Of a stretch of DNA of 64,000 nt, positions 25,108 to 33,116 are shown piece by piece. This stretch comes from Herbiconiux sp. Its GTDB lineage: Bacteria > Actinomycetota > Actinomycetes > Actinomycetales > Microbacteriaceae. Both the position numbers and the translations under genes were made by a program. Below the pieces are notes generated by a model, which saw nothing but the letters and a program-made list of their open reading frames with translations, was not told the DNA's origin and ran no database searches. Numbering within the stretch: the stretch's first letter is position 1; each line of letters opens with the position of its first letter. The DNA lies in contig NZ_JAHFUW010000013.1 of the NCBI RefSeq assembly GCF_023264855.1, positions 1-64,000 on the forward strand, read 5' to 3'.

Positions 25108-26234
25108 CGGATCTCCCTCTGCTTCTTGATCTGCCTGGCGTTGTAGATGACGATCGGCATCACCAGGATGAACAGGATCACGGCGAAGGCCGCCGAGCGC
25201 CCGTATTCGAAGTTCTTGAACTGCGTGTACATCTCATTCGCCAGCACGCTGGTGTCGTTGGCGCCCGCGGTCATCGTGCGCACGATGTCGAAGACCTTCA
25301 GCGACGCGATCGAGATCGTGGTGATCACCACGATCAGCGAGGAACGGATGCCCGGAACCGTCACGTTGGTGAAGCGCTGCCAGGCGTTGGTGCCGTCGAG
25401 CTCGGCGGCCTCCAGCTGCTCGGTCGGAACGCCCTTGATGGCGGCGGAGAGCACCACCATCGCGAATCCGGTCTGGATCCAGATCAGCACGATGATGAGG
25501 AAGAAGGTGTTCCACGGCGACTCCTGGAGCCACTGCACCGGCTGCCCGCCGAGCCACATCACCACCTGGTTGAGCAGGCCGATCTGGTTCTCTTCGGCGG
25601 GACGGTAGGTGTAGACGAACCGCCAGATGATCGAGGCCCCCACGAAGGAGATCGCCATCGGCATGAACACCAGGATCTTGAAGAACTTCTCGCCGCGGCT
25701 CTTGTCGATGAACACCGCGTAGGCGAGGCCGAAGATCGTCGAGGCGGCGGGAACCACGAGCACCCAGATGATGGTGTTCAGGATGACCCGGAGGTTCTGC
25801 GGGTTGGTGAGCACCCACACGAAGTTGTCGAGACCGACGAAGTTGCCACGGCTGGAGAACAGCGAGTCGACGGCCGTCTTGATGGTCGGGTAGATGAGCC
25901 CGATCAGCAGCAGGATGATCGCGGGTGCGAGGAAGCCGAACAGCTGGAAGAGGTAGCCGGCGCCCTGCTTGGAGCGGCGGTCGAGCACGAAGAACAACGC
26001 GCCCAGTGCGGCGGCGATCAGGGCCGCCCACCAGACCGAGCCCAGCAGCAGGAGAACGAGGGTGGGTGCGAGCACGCAGACCGCGAAGCGGATGATCGTG
26101 TACTTACGACCCGAGCGCGGCGCGATCTCCACGAAGAACAGGATCAGCGCGACGACGATGCCGAAGGCGATGACCACGATGGGGATCTGCGCCAACGGCG
26201 GCAGTTTCCCCACCCACAGGAGGAATTCCGACAT
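25104..26234 (-). CDS. Carbohydrate ABC transporter permease, MalF/AglF-like
   Basis: A 376-residue permease. Extra hydrophobic segments at the N terminus (about 15-35, 48-65, 68-85) precede the usual six, as in MalF-type subunits. The EAA loop is EAAELDGTNAWQRFTNVTVP. A long periplasm-facing stretch lies between the second and third core helices. It pairs with the MalG-like subunit through a four-base overlap. A terminator-like hairpin separates it from the upstream binding-protein gene. Confidence 0.9.
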   Translation of the reverse strand: MSEFLLWVGKLPPLAQIPIVVIAFGIVVALILFFVEIAPRSGRKYTIIRFAVCVLAPTLVLLLLGSVWWAALIAAALGALFFVLDRRSKQGAGYLFQLFGFLAPAIILLLIGLIYPTIKTAVDSLFSSRGNFVGLDNFVWVLTNPQNLRVILNTIIWVLVVPAASTIFGLAYAVFIDKSRGEKFFKILVFMPMAISFVGASIIWRFVYTYRPAEENQIGLLNQVVMWLGGQPVQWLQESPWNTFFLIIVLIWIQTGFAMVVLSAAIKGVPTEQLEAAELDGTNAWQRFTNVTVPGIRSSLIVVITTISIASLKVFDIVRTMTAGANDTSVLANEMYTQFKNFEYGRSAAFAVILFILVMPIVIYNARQIKKQREIR

Positions 26235-26330
26235 GACAACCTTTCGAGTGCGACTCTGAACTCAGGAACGGTCCGGCGCGCCTGGGCGCCGTGCTGACAC
26301 CGTACACGAGGCGGGGGGAGGGGGTGCGAG

Positions 26331-26360
26331 GAGGCCGCCCGAATCTCTTCGGGCGGCCTC
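26331..26360 (-). terminator. Intercistronic hairpin after the binding-protein gene
   Basis: GAGGCCGCCCGAA and TTCGGGCGGCCTC form a perfect 13-bp stem with a TCTC loop. It lies between the binding-protein stop and the permease start on the minus strand. Such hairpins often keep binding-protein mRNA in excess over permease mRNA. Confidence 0.75.
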
Positions 26361-26385
26361 GTGGCATCCGTTCGGATGGACCGGC

Positions 26386-27711
26386 CTAGTTGGTGGGCCA
26401 GCCGCCCTCGATCGAGGTCAGCACGTCGGCCTGCGGCGTGCCGTTGATCCAGTCGACCATGCCCTTCCAGAAGGTTCCGGCGCCGACGGCACCGGGCATC
26501 AGGTCGGAGGCGTCGAAGCGGAAGGTGGTGTCAGGGTCCTGGAGGATCTTGATCGCCTCCTGCAGGATCGGGCTCTTCGCGTTGGCCGGGTCGAGACCCT
26601 TGTTCGCGGAGATGACGCCACCGAGTGCGACACGGCTGTTCGCCCAGTCGGAGCTGGAGAGGTACTCCTGCACCTTCTGGGTGTCGGCGTCGTTGGAGAA
26701 GGCTCCGACGATCTCGCCACCACCCGTGACGGCGGTCTCACCCTCGGTCACTGCCGGGGTCACGAAGGCCCAGATGTCGGCGTCGGGGCCGACGGTCGCG
26801 CCGGCGTCGGTGAGGAAGCCGTCGAAGAACGAGGCCTGGTGGGTGAGCGAGCAGGTGCCGTCGGCCATCGCGTTCGCAACGTCGCCGAAGGCGGTGGCGT
26901 TGATGGACGTGACGTCACCGAAGCCGGCGTTGACGTAGCTCGGGTTGAGCAGGATGTCGCCCACCGAGGTGAAGGCGTCGGAGATCTGCGGGTCGGTGAA
27001 CTTGACCTCGTTCTTCACCCACTGGTCGTAGACGTCGGGGCCCGCCTGGCGCAGCACCAGGTCTTCGACCCAGTCGGTGCCCGGCCAGCCGGTGGCGTCG
27101 CCGGAGCCGAAGCCCGCGCACCACGGTGCCTTGCCGGTGGTGGACTGCATCTTGGCGGTGAGGTCGAGCATCTCCTGGTACGTCTTCGGCACAGCCCAGC
27201 CGTTGTCGGCGAACTGCTTGGGCGAGTACCAGACGAAGCCCTTGACGCTTGCCATCAGCGGCGCGCCGTAGAAGGTGTCGTCGACCGTGCCGTAGGCCTT
27301 CCAGTCGGCCGACCAGTTGTCGTCGACGTTCTTCTCGACGCCCTCGGGGGCCGGCTGGATGAAGCCGCGCGACGCGAGGTCGGCCAGGAGGCCCGGCTGC
27401 GGGAAGATCGCCAGGTCGGGCGGGTTTCCTCCCTGGGCACGGATGCCGATCTGCGACTCGAACTCCTTCGACGATTCGTACTGGATGTCGATGTTGTTCT
27501 CTTTCTCCCAGTCCGCCCAGGACTGTTCGAGAAGCTCGGCCTCGGTGTCGGCGATGGTGCCGTACACGGTGACGACGCCATCGGCTTCGCCGACGGTGTC
27601 GCTGCTGCCGGAGCCGCCGCCGGCGTTACCGGAACAGCCGACGAGCGTCAGTCCGAGAGCCGCTGCGATGGCGATGGGTGCTGTGACACGGCGGTGCGAA
27701 AGTGACCGCAT
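26386..27711 (-). CDS. Sugar-binding lipoprotein, AglE/MalE-like
   Basis: A 441-residue extracellular solute-binding lipoprotein. The signal peptide (MRSLSHRR and a hydrophobic core) ends in the lipobox LVGC, giving a lipid-modified Cys26, followed by a Gly/Ser linker. The mature part has PPDLAIFPQPGLLADLASRG, YGAPLMASVKGFVWYSPKQF and KAPWCAGFGSGDATGWPGTD, characteristic of the cluster-1 family; AglE-type alpha-glucoside binding is likely but not proven. It is first in the importer operon and divergent from a LacI-type regulator. Confidence 0.9.
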   Translation of the reverse strand: MRSLSHRRVTAPIAIAAALGLTLVGCSGNAGGGSGSSDTVGEADGVVTVYGTIADTEAELLEQSWADWEKENNIDIQYESSKEFESQIGIRAQGGNPPDLAIFPQPGLLADLASRGFIQPAPEGVEKNVDDNWSADWKAYGTVDDTFYGAPLMASVKGFVWYSPKQFADNGWAVPKTYQEMLDLTAKMQSTTGKAPWCAGFGSGDATGWPGTDWVEDLVLRQAGPDVYDQWVKNEVKFTDPQISDAFTSVGDILLNPSYVNAGFGDVTSINATAFGDVANAMADGTCSLTHQASFFDGFLTDAGATVGPDADIWAFVTPAVTEGETAVTGGGEIVGAFSNDADTQKVQEYLSSSDWANSRVALGGVISANKGLDPANAKSPILQEAIKILQDPDTTFRFDASDLMPGAVGAGTFWKGMVDWINGTPQADVLTSIEGGWPTN

Positions 27712-27900
27712 TTCTCCTCCTCATTGAGTAGTTGTGACGCGGGGGGAAACCCGGCCACGGTGCCGATCCGATGATCGGTCTAGGACGTTACGCCCCCGTT
27801 GTGGTGCCACCGGCGGCGTGTGTAGGGAAACCTTTCCACAACCGACAGCAAACCACAACTCGATCTCCGGAGAGATCCAAAACATAACGATTCGGTTGCA

Positions 27901-27912
27901 GAGAGCGCTCTC
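27901..27912. promoter_or_regulatory. Candidate LacI-family operator (importer side)
   Basis: GAGAGCGCTCTC is a perfect palindrome with the central CG typical of LacI-family sites. It lies about 190 bases upstream of the binding-protein gene and 100 bases before the regulator. A less perfect GGAAACCTTTCC at 27826-27837 may be an extra site. Confidence 0.65.
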
Positions 27913-27949
27913 ACGGTAACAGATCCGGGCGCTCGCGCCAAGCCTGGGT

Positions 27950-27979
27950 TTCACTTCGTGACGGAACTGACGCTAGGAT
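27950..27979 (+). promoter_or_regulatory. Candidate promoter of the LacI-type regulator
   Basis: TTCACT (27950) and TAGGAT (27974) are spaced 18 bases apart and read toward the regulator gene. The operator at 27982 would overlap the transcription start, which fits autorepression. Confidence 0.45.
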
Positions 27980-27981
27980 TC

Positions 27982-27995
27982 TGGAAGCGTTTGCA
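27982..27995. promoter_or_regulatory. Candidate LacI-family operator (autoregulatory)
   Basis: TGGAAGCGTTTGCA matches the LacI/GalR consensus TGNAANCGNTTNCA at every fixed position. It ends 15 bases before the GTG start of the LacI-type gene. Confidence 0.75.
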
Positions 27996-28010
27996 GACGA
28001 GGGGGTCGCC

Positions 28011-29036
28011 GTGTCGGGTATCGAAGACGTCGCGAGTCTCGCCGGCGTGTCCAAGGCCACCGTGTCGCGCGCCCTGAGCGGCCGCGGCTACGTGTCCGCC
28101 GAGACGCGCCTCAAGGTGTCGGATGCCGCGGCGAGCCTGGGCTACGTCGTCTCCTCCAGCGCCTCCAGCCTCGTCACCGGGCGCACGAACAATGTGGGCG
28201 TGATCATCCCGATGATCAACCAGTGGTTCTTCGCGAGCATCCTGGAGGGCGTCGAACGGGCCCTCCTGGATCGCGGGTACGACCTGATGCTCTACAACGT
28301 CACCAAGACGGTCGAGGAGCGCCTCCGGGTGTTCGAGTACTTCCTGGTGCGCAAGCGGGTGGATGCGGTGATCGCGGTCACGCTCGAGATCACCGCGAGC
28401 GAGACCGAACGGCTGCTCGCCCTCGGCAAGCCGATCGTCGGCATCGGAGGTCCGCTGGCCGGCATCCCCACGCTCAGCATCGACGACATCGCCGCCGCCC
28501 GCCTCGCCACCGAGCACCTGCTGCTGCTCGGTCACCGCGACGTGATGCACGTCGGCGGCGACATCGACGAACAGATGGACTTCCACGTGCACTCCAAGCG
28601 TCTGATGGGGTACCAGGAGGCGCTGACCGCCGCCGGTGTTCCGCACGACGAGCACTCCTACGTGGCCGCGCGCTTCGACATCCCCGGCGGCTATCGCGTG
28701 GGCAAGCAGATCCTGGGTGATCCCCGCCGCCGTCCCACGGCGATCTTCGCGGCCTCCGACGAGGTGGCGATCGGGGTCATCCTGGCGGCTCGCGAACTGG
28801 GACTCTCGGTGCCCGACGATCTCTCAGTGATCGGGATCGACAACCACCCCCTGGCCGATCTCTTCGGCCTCACCACGATCGAGCAGCGCCCCGACCTGCA
28901 GGGCGAGCAGGCGGTGGCCTGGGTCATCCGTCAGCTCGAAGAGCCCGGCTGGACTCCTCCCGGCGAGCACACCATGCTGCCCTCGCAGCTCATCATCCGT
29001 TCGTCGACGGCTCCCCCGCGCCCGCGAACGGTGTGA
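28011..29036 (+). CDS. LacI-family transcriptional regulator of the sugar importer
   Basis: A 341-residue repressor. Residues 1-50 form the LacI helix-turn-helix and hinge (IEDVASLAGVSKATVSRAL, then SASSLVTGRTNNVGVIIP). The rest is a periplasmic-binding-protein-like sensor with FAASDEVAIGVILAARELG and LSVIGIDNHPLADLF. The GTG start has GAGGGGG nine bases upstream. It is divergent from the importer genes and flanked by two palindromes of LacI type, so it most likely represses both until the sugar binds. The last 44 bases overlap the convergent DUF952 gene. Confidence 0.92.
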   Translation: MSGIEDVASLAGVSKATVSRALSGRGYVSAETRLKVSDAAASLGYVVSSSASSLVTGRTNNVGVIIPMINQWFFASILEGVERALLDRGYDLMLYNVTKTVEERLRVFEYFLVRKRVDAVIAVTLEITASETERLLALGKPIVGIGGPLAGIPTLSIDDIAAARLATEHLLLLGHRDVMHVGGDIDEQMDFHVHSKRLMGYQEALTAAGVPHDEHSYVAARFDIPGGYRVGKQILGDPRRRPTAIFAASDEVAIGVILAARELGLSVPDDLSVIGIDNHPLADLFGLTTIEQRPDLQGEQAVAWVIRQLEEPGWTPPGEHTMLPSQLIIRSSTAPPRPRTV

Positions 29037-29385
29037 GGTCGGGCAGCACGAAGTCGCCCGCGGACCGCTCGATCGGCAGCACGGCCACGACGGCCTCCCC
29101 GTCGGTCGGGATGGGGCCGCCGTGGATGTGCGGGAAGCCCGCCGTCTCCTCGGTGACGGTGAGACCGCCCGCGGCGAGCGCATCCGTGTCGAGAAGCACG
29201 AGCACCAGCGCGAACCGCGCGTCGGAGTAGAACTCGTCGAGCACGCCGCGAACACCGTGCAGCACGACCGCGTGCACGAAGCCGGCTTCGGCCAGGCTCA
29301 CGCCGCGCGTGGACACCTCGTACTCGCCCAGGTTCCGCGCCGACTCCCAGTCGTCGAGGATGGCGATGTGGGCGATCAGGGCCAT
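28993..29385 (-). CDS. DUF952-like small protein
   Basis: A 130-residue protein, start ATG 29385 with GGAAGGA upstream. ALIAHIAILDDWESA, FVHAVVLHGVRGVLDEFYSD and FPHIHGGPIPTDGEAVVAV fit the DUF952 family, whose function is not established. It is divergent from a TetR-type regulator and shares a palindromic operator with it, so it is a likely regulatory target. No signal peptide is present; it is probably cytoplasmic. Confidence 0.75.
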   Translation of the reverse strand: MALIAHIAILDDWESARNLGEYEVSTRGVSLAEAGFVHAVVLHGVRGVLDEFYSDARFALVLVLLDTDALAAGGLTVTEETAGFPHIHGGPIPTDGEAVVAVLPIERSAGDFVLPDLTPFAGAGEPSTNG

Positions 29386-29405
29386 GGCTGGCGTCCTTCC
29401 CTCAG

Positions 29406-29431
29406 TTAATGACACTTCACGGTATCATTAA
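29406..29431. promoter_or_regulatory. Candidate TetR-type operator
   Basis: Arms TTAATGACAC (29406-29415) and GTATCATTAA (29422-29431) match at 9 of 10 positions around a 6-base spacer. It lies in the divergent gap between the DUF952 gene and the TetR gene. Confidence 0.75.
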
Positions 29432-29455
29432 GAGAACGGATGCGGGGAGGCACGG

Positions 29456-30076
29456 GTGGGAACACCACGGATGGCGAAGCGCGGCAGACCGACCGCCGAC
29501 GAGCGCGCCCGGCGTCTGACCCGCATCCTCGATGCCGCGGTCGACTCGTTCGCGGTGAACGGCTTCGCCGGGTCGAGCCTCGACGAGATCGCCGCCAGCG
29601 CGGGCGTGACCAAGCGCACGATCTACACCGATTACGGCGACAAGGCCGCGGTCTTCGACGCCGCCGTCGAACGTGAGCACGACCGCATCCGCGCCAGCGC
29701 CATCGAGGGATCGTCGCTTCAGGATGTGGCCGCCGAGCTCGTCTTCGTGCTGCACTCCGATGCCGCGATCGCGCTGCATCGCTCGGTCATCGCCGAGGCC
29801 CCGCGCTTCCCCGAGCTCGCCCGCCGCTTCTACGAGGCCGGCCCCGGCCACTCCATCGCCCTGCTCGCCCGTTACCTGCCGGATGATGCCCCCGAGGCGC
29901 CGACGGATCCGGCAGCCGCAGCATCCGTCGCCCCCGCTACGGCCCGCGCCGAAGCGCTCTACGCCCTCCTGCTCGGCGAACGCCACCGCCGCCGCCTCCT
30001 GGCGCTCGACCCGGCCCCCTCCCCCGCCGTCGCCGCAGCTCACGCCGCATCCTGCCTGCCCCTCGTGATCCCCTGA
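29456..30076 (+). CDS. TetR-family transcriptional regulator
   Basis: A 206-residue regulator. The N-terminal helix-turn-helix is ILDAAVDSFAVNGFAGSSLD, then GVTKRTIYTDYGDKAAVFDA. The C-terminal ligand domain is short, with a Pro/Ala-rich stretch around residues 140-160. The GTG at 29456 is preferred because GGGGAGG lies five bases upstream; the ATG at 29471 would leave 20 bases. A palindromic site upstream suggests it controls itself and the DUF952 gene. The ligand is not predictable. Confidence 0.88.
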   Translation: MGTPRMAKRGRPTADERARRLTRILDAAVDSFAVNGFAGSSLDEIAASAGVTKRTIYTDYGDKAAVFDAAVEREHDRIRASAIEGSSLQDVAAELVFVLHSDAAIALHRSVIAEAPRFPELARRFYEAGPGHSIALLARYLPDDAPEAPTDPAAAASVAPATARAEALYALLLGERHRRRLLALDPAPSPAVAAAHAASCLPLVIP

Positions 30077-30130
30077 ACCGGCCTCCCACGTGGTCCGGAG
30101 GGCGAACAGGCGAGGGGCGCGGTTAACGGC

Positions 30131-30162
30131 AGAAGCCCCACACCTCTCGGTGTGGGGCTTCT
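30131..30162. terminator. Terminator of the rplJ-rplL operon
   Basis: AGAAGCCCCACAC and GTGTGGGGCTTCT form a perfect 13-bp stem with a 6-base loop. It lies 18 bases beyond the rplL stop and between two convergent genes, so it may serve both strands. Confidence 0.88.
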
Positions 30163-30179
30163 GTGCGTAGTGGCTGAGA

Positions 30180-30563
30180 CTACTTGAGGGTGACGGTGGC
30201 GCCGGCCTCTTCGAGCTGAGCCTTGGCCTTCTCGGCGGTCTCCTTGTTGGCGCCCTCGAGGACGGCCTTGGGAGCGCCGTCGACGAGTGCCTTCGCCTCA
30301 CCGAGGCCGAGGCTGGTGAGGGCGCGCACCTCCTTGATGACCTGGATCTTCTTGTCGCCGGCAGCCTCGAGGATGACGTCGAACTCGGTCTTCTCCTCGA
30401 CCTCTTCGGCGGCAGCAGCCGGACCGGCGGGGCCGGCGACGGCGACGGGGGCAGCCGCGGTGACCTCGAAGGTCTCCTCGAACGCCTTGACGAACTCGCT
30501 CAGCTCGATGAGCGTGAGCTCCTTGAAAGCCTCAAGCAGTTCCTCGGTGGAAAGCTTTGCCAT
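30180..30563 (-). CDS. rplL: Large ribosomal subunit protein bL12 (L7/L12)
   Basis: A 127-residue acidic stalk protein. The N-terminal dimerisation part contains [20 protein letters not shown]; a hinge rich in Ala/Gly/Pro follows; and the C-terminal factor-binding domain has [40 protein letters not shown] and the end GATVTLK. Dimers bind uL10 on the 50S subunit and recruit the GTPase translation factors. It follows rplJ by 51 bases on the same transcript and ends near a strong terminator. rpoB does not follow it here. Confidence 0.98.
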   Translation of the reverse strand: MAKLSTEELLEAFKELTLIELSEFVKAFEETFEVTAAAPVAVAGPAGPAAAAEEVEEKTEFDVILEAAGDKKIQVIKEVRALTSLGLGEAKALVDGAPKAVLEGANKETAEKAKAQLEEAGATVTLK

Positions 30564-30614
30564 GATGTTCTCCTTGGTTTGGTAGTTAGTTCAACCGCGA
30601 TCCGAAGCCGAAGC

Positions 30615-31130
30615 TCAGGAAGCGGACTCCTGCTTCTCACGCAGCGCATCGACCGTGCGAACGGCCTTCGACAGCGGTGCGTTGAAGAGATATGCGGCGC
30701 CGAACAGCGAAGCCTTGAAGGCACCGGCGAGCTTCGCCAGCAGCACTTCACGGGATTCGAGGTCGGCGAGCTTGGTGACCTCTTCGGCAGTCAGGGCGTT
30801 ACCGTCGAAGTAACCGCCCTTGACGACGAGAAGAGGGTTTGCCTTGGCGAAGTCACGCAGCGACTTGGCGACGGCCACGGGGTCACCGTGGACGAACGCG
30901 ATCGCGGACGGGCCGACGAGCTCGTCGTCGAACGACGAGATGCCGGCGTTGTTCGCCGCGATCTTGGTCAGCGTGTTCTTCACCACGGCGTATGACGCGT
31001 GCTCACGGATGTTGCCACGCAGCGTCTTCAGCTGCGCGACCGTGAGACCGCGATACTCGGTCAGCAGAACGGCGGTCGAGCTCTGGAAAAGTTCCGTGAG
31101 CTCGGCAACCGAGGCTTCCTTGTTCGCCAT
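30615..31130 (-). CDS. rplJ: Large ribosomal subunit protein uL10
   Basis: A 171-residue protein that anchors bL12 dimers to the 23S rRNA stalk base. The start is [15 protein letters not shown], followed by [20 protein letters not shown], the typical N-terminal RNA-binding region, and a C-terminal helical tail for bL12 binding. Its mRNA leader carries an L10-type structure and an intrinsic terminator, so synthesis is probably autoregulated. Confidence 0.97.
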   Translation of the reverse strand: MANKEASVAELTELFQSSTAVLLTEYRGLTVAQLKTLRGNIREHASYAVVKNTLTKIAANNAGISSFDDELVGPSAIAFVHGDPVAVAKSLRDFAKANPLLVVKGGYFDGNALTAEEVTKLADLESREVLLAKLAGAFKASLFGAAYLFNAPLSKAVRTVDALREKQESAS

Positions 31131-31134
31131 GGCG

Positions 31135-31345
31135 CTCCTAATGATGATTGGTTTTCAGCCGGGGCGACCGTCGTGCGAGAGAAGGCAGGCAAGAAAAAAG
31201 CTCCGGCACAGGAGGCCGGAGCGAGAACACCGCGCGAGGCGGGACTTACTTCGATCACCTGCGTGGGACTTCGCACCTGCGAATCTTCGATCGATGCTCC
31301 CGCCGGGGCGAGCACACCGATGACCTACGGTCTTTGGCTCCGTAC
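31135..31345 (-). promoter_or_regulatory. rplJ 5' leader, L10-type autoregulatory structure
   Basis: The minus strand carries GCCAAAGACCGTAGGT (31324-31339), a segment resembling the uL10/bL12-binding core of L10 leaders, followed by further pairing segments such as the paired GCAGGTGCGAAG and CGATCGAAG runs. The stretch ends in the intrinsic terminator at 31192-31222. Exact boundaries and the promoter were not determined. Confidence 0.7.
31192..31222 (-). terminator. Intrinsic terminator/attenuator in the rplJ leader
   Basis: Read on the minus strand, GCTCCGGC and GCCGGAGC form an 8-bp stem directly followed by a run of six to seven T. It lies about 60 bases before the rplJ ATG, inside the leader, so it is placed to act as an attenuator rather than as a terminator of an upstream gene. 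Confidence 0.8.
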
Positions 31346-31352
31346 AGACTAA

Positions 31353-31392
31353 ACGGCCCGGCCCCCGGATGCAAATCCGGGAGACGGGCCGT
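31353..31392. terminator. Terminator after the small membrane protein gene
   Basis: ACGGCCCGGCCCCCGGAT and ATCCGGGAGACGGGCCGT pair with few mismatches around GCAA. It sits 15 bases past the stop of the small hydrophobic protein gene and upstream of the rplJ leader. Confidence 0.75.
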
Positions 31393-31407
31393 CGAGCAGA
31401 AGCGGGG

Positions 31408-31572
31408 TCAGACCTTGCGGTTGCCCGAGATCATCCGCACGAGGAAGACGATCACGGCGAACACCAGCAGGATGACGCCGACCCAGAGCAGGAAGTTCAG
31501 CGACGACACGAAGCCACCGGTGAAGAGCAGGACGATGGCGATCACGGCGATCACGATAAGCAGGATATTCAT
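31408..31572 (-). CDS. Small hydrophobic membrane protein (54 residues)
   Basis: The start MNILLIVIAVIAIVLLF is followed by a second hydrophobic run, LLWVGVILLVFAVIVFLV, and a basic tail RMISGNRKV, so it should be a two-helix membrane hairpin. GGTTGGGAAACC precedes the ATG, with a ribosome binding site-like GAAAGG further out. I do not recognise a named family with confidence. It lies between the histidine kinase gene and the rplJ leader, with its own terminator. Confidence 0.7.
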   Translation of the reverse strand: MNILLIVIAVIAIVLLFTGGFVSSLNFLLWVGVILLVFAVIVFLVRMISGNRKV

Positions 31573-31651
31573 TGGTTTCCCAACCTTTCGGGCTCGGGGT
31601 GGTGCCCCCTCGGCTGTGTTGCCGTGATCTTCACCGTACCCCGATCGGGGG

Positions 31652-33085
31652 TCAAACGGACTTTTCGACCGCCGCACCTCCGGCGGACGGGATGGCCACG
31701 ATGAACTCCGTCTGCCCCGGCACGCTCTGCACGCGCACCTCGCCGCCGTGCGCATCCACCACCGCTTTTACGATCGCGAGCCCCAGGCCCGTGCTCCCTG
31801 CGTGGCGCGAGCGCGAGGCGTCGCCCCGCACGAAACGCTCGAACAGCGTCGGGGTGAGGGCGGGATCGATGCCCGGCCCGTCGTCGGCGATCCGCATCAC
31901 GGCGACGTCGTTCTGCTCCGCCAGCGACACCCGCACGGTCGACCCGGCGGGCGTGTGCACCCGCGCGTTTGCCAGCAGGTTCGCCACCACCTGGTGCAGG
32001 CGATGCGGGTCTCCGGATACCGTCACCGGCTCCTCGGGCAGATCGAGCTCCCACACGTGGTCGGGCCCCGCGACGTGGGCGTCGCTGACCGCGTCGACCA
32101 GCACGAGCGAGAGGTCGACCTCCGTCATCGCCAGCTCGGGCTTCGCGTCGAGGCGCGCCAGCAGCAGCAGGTCTTCGACCAGCGTCGTCATCCGGGTCGC
32201 CTCGGACTCGATCCGGCCGAGCGAGTGCGCCACGTCCTCGGGCAACTCGGGCGCCGTGCGGCGGGTCAGCTCGGCGTAGCCGCGGATCGATGCCAGCGGC
32301 GTGCGCAGCTCGTGGCTGGCATCCGCCACGAACTGCCGCACCTTGTTCTCGCTGCGCTGTCGTGAGGTGAGAGCGGATGCCACGTGCTCGAGCATCCGGT
32401 TGAAGGCGAGACCCACGCGCCCCACCTCGGAGCGCGGGTCGGTGTCGGCCAGCGGAACGCGTTCGGCCAGGGCCACATCGCCCCGATCGAGAGGGAGCTC
32501 GGCCACCCGGCTGGCGGTCGCGGTGACCCGCTCGAGCGGCCGCAGGGCGAGCCGCAGGATGAGCAGGCCGACGACGCCCGCCACCAGCATGACGCCGAGG
32601 GTCACGATCACGGTCACCACGATCTGACCCGAGATGGTGCTGTTCACATCGGCCAGAGGCAGACCCGTCACCACGATGTCACCGGCGGTGGTGACGGTCT
32701 GCGCCTCGATCCGGTAGCTGCCGAGCCCCTCGATCGACACCGTGGCCGGAGCCCGGCTCGCCACGACACCGTCGAGCGAGGTGAGCTCGGCCGCGGTCAT
32801 CGACTGCGCCTGCCCGTTCTGATCGAGCACGATGCCATCCGTCGCCGTGCCGCCCGACACGACGACCACCATGGTCCCCGCGGCCTGGCCGAGCGAGAAC
32901 CCGGGCTGCGGACCGTTCTGGCTGGTGACCTGCATGATGGTGCGGTTGGAGGCATCCCGCAGCTGGTTGTCGAGCTGCGTCAGCAGCACGCCGTTCAGCG
33001 CCAGTGTGCTCACCAGGCCGATGATCACGCCCGCCAGCGCGATCAGCCCCAGCACGCTCAGGATCAGCGTGCGGCGGAGGGTCAC
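31652..33085 (-). CDS. Sensor histidine kinase
   Basis: A 477-residue membrane kinase. TM helices at about 8-32 and 153-178 enclose an extracellular sensor of about 120 residues; HAMP follows (about 178-240). The phosphoacceptor is H258 in VADASHELRTPLASIRGYAE, and the ATPase domain has NLLANARVHTPAGS, ADDGPGIDP and GSTGLGLAIVKAVVDAHGG. The N-box reads NLLANARVH, one residue off the common NLxxNAxKyT. The start is GTG 33085. It follows the response regulator after 31 bases and should form a pair with it. The signal is unknown. Confidence 0.92.
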   Translation of the reverse strand: MTLRRTLILSVLGLIALAGVIIGLVSTLALNGVLLTQLDNQLRDASNRTIMQVTSQNGPQPGFSLGQAAGTMVVVVSGGTATDGIVLDQNGQAQSMTAAELTSLDGVVASRAPATVSIEGLGSYRIEAQTVTTAGDIVVTGLPLADVNSTISGQIVVTVIVTLGVMLVAGVVGLLILRLALRPLERVTATASRVAELPLDRGDVALAERVPLADTDPRSEVGRVGLAFNRMLEHVASALTSRQRSENKVRQFVADASHELRTPLASIRGYAELTRRTAPELPEDVAHSLGRIESEATRMTTLVEDLLLLARLDAKPELAMTEVDLSLVLVDAVSDAHVAGPDHVWELDLPEEPVTVSGDPHRLHQVVANLLANARVHTPAGSTVRVSLAEQNDVAVMRIADDGPGIDPALTPTLFERFVRGDASRSRHAGSTGLGLAIVKAVVDAHGGEVRVQSVPGQTEFIVAIPSAGGAAVEKSV

Positions 33086-33116
33086 GGCGTCGGCTCGTTC
33101 GCGCCGGGCTCGGCGC

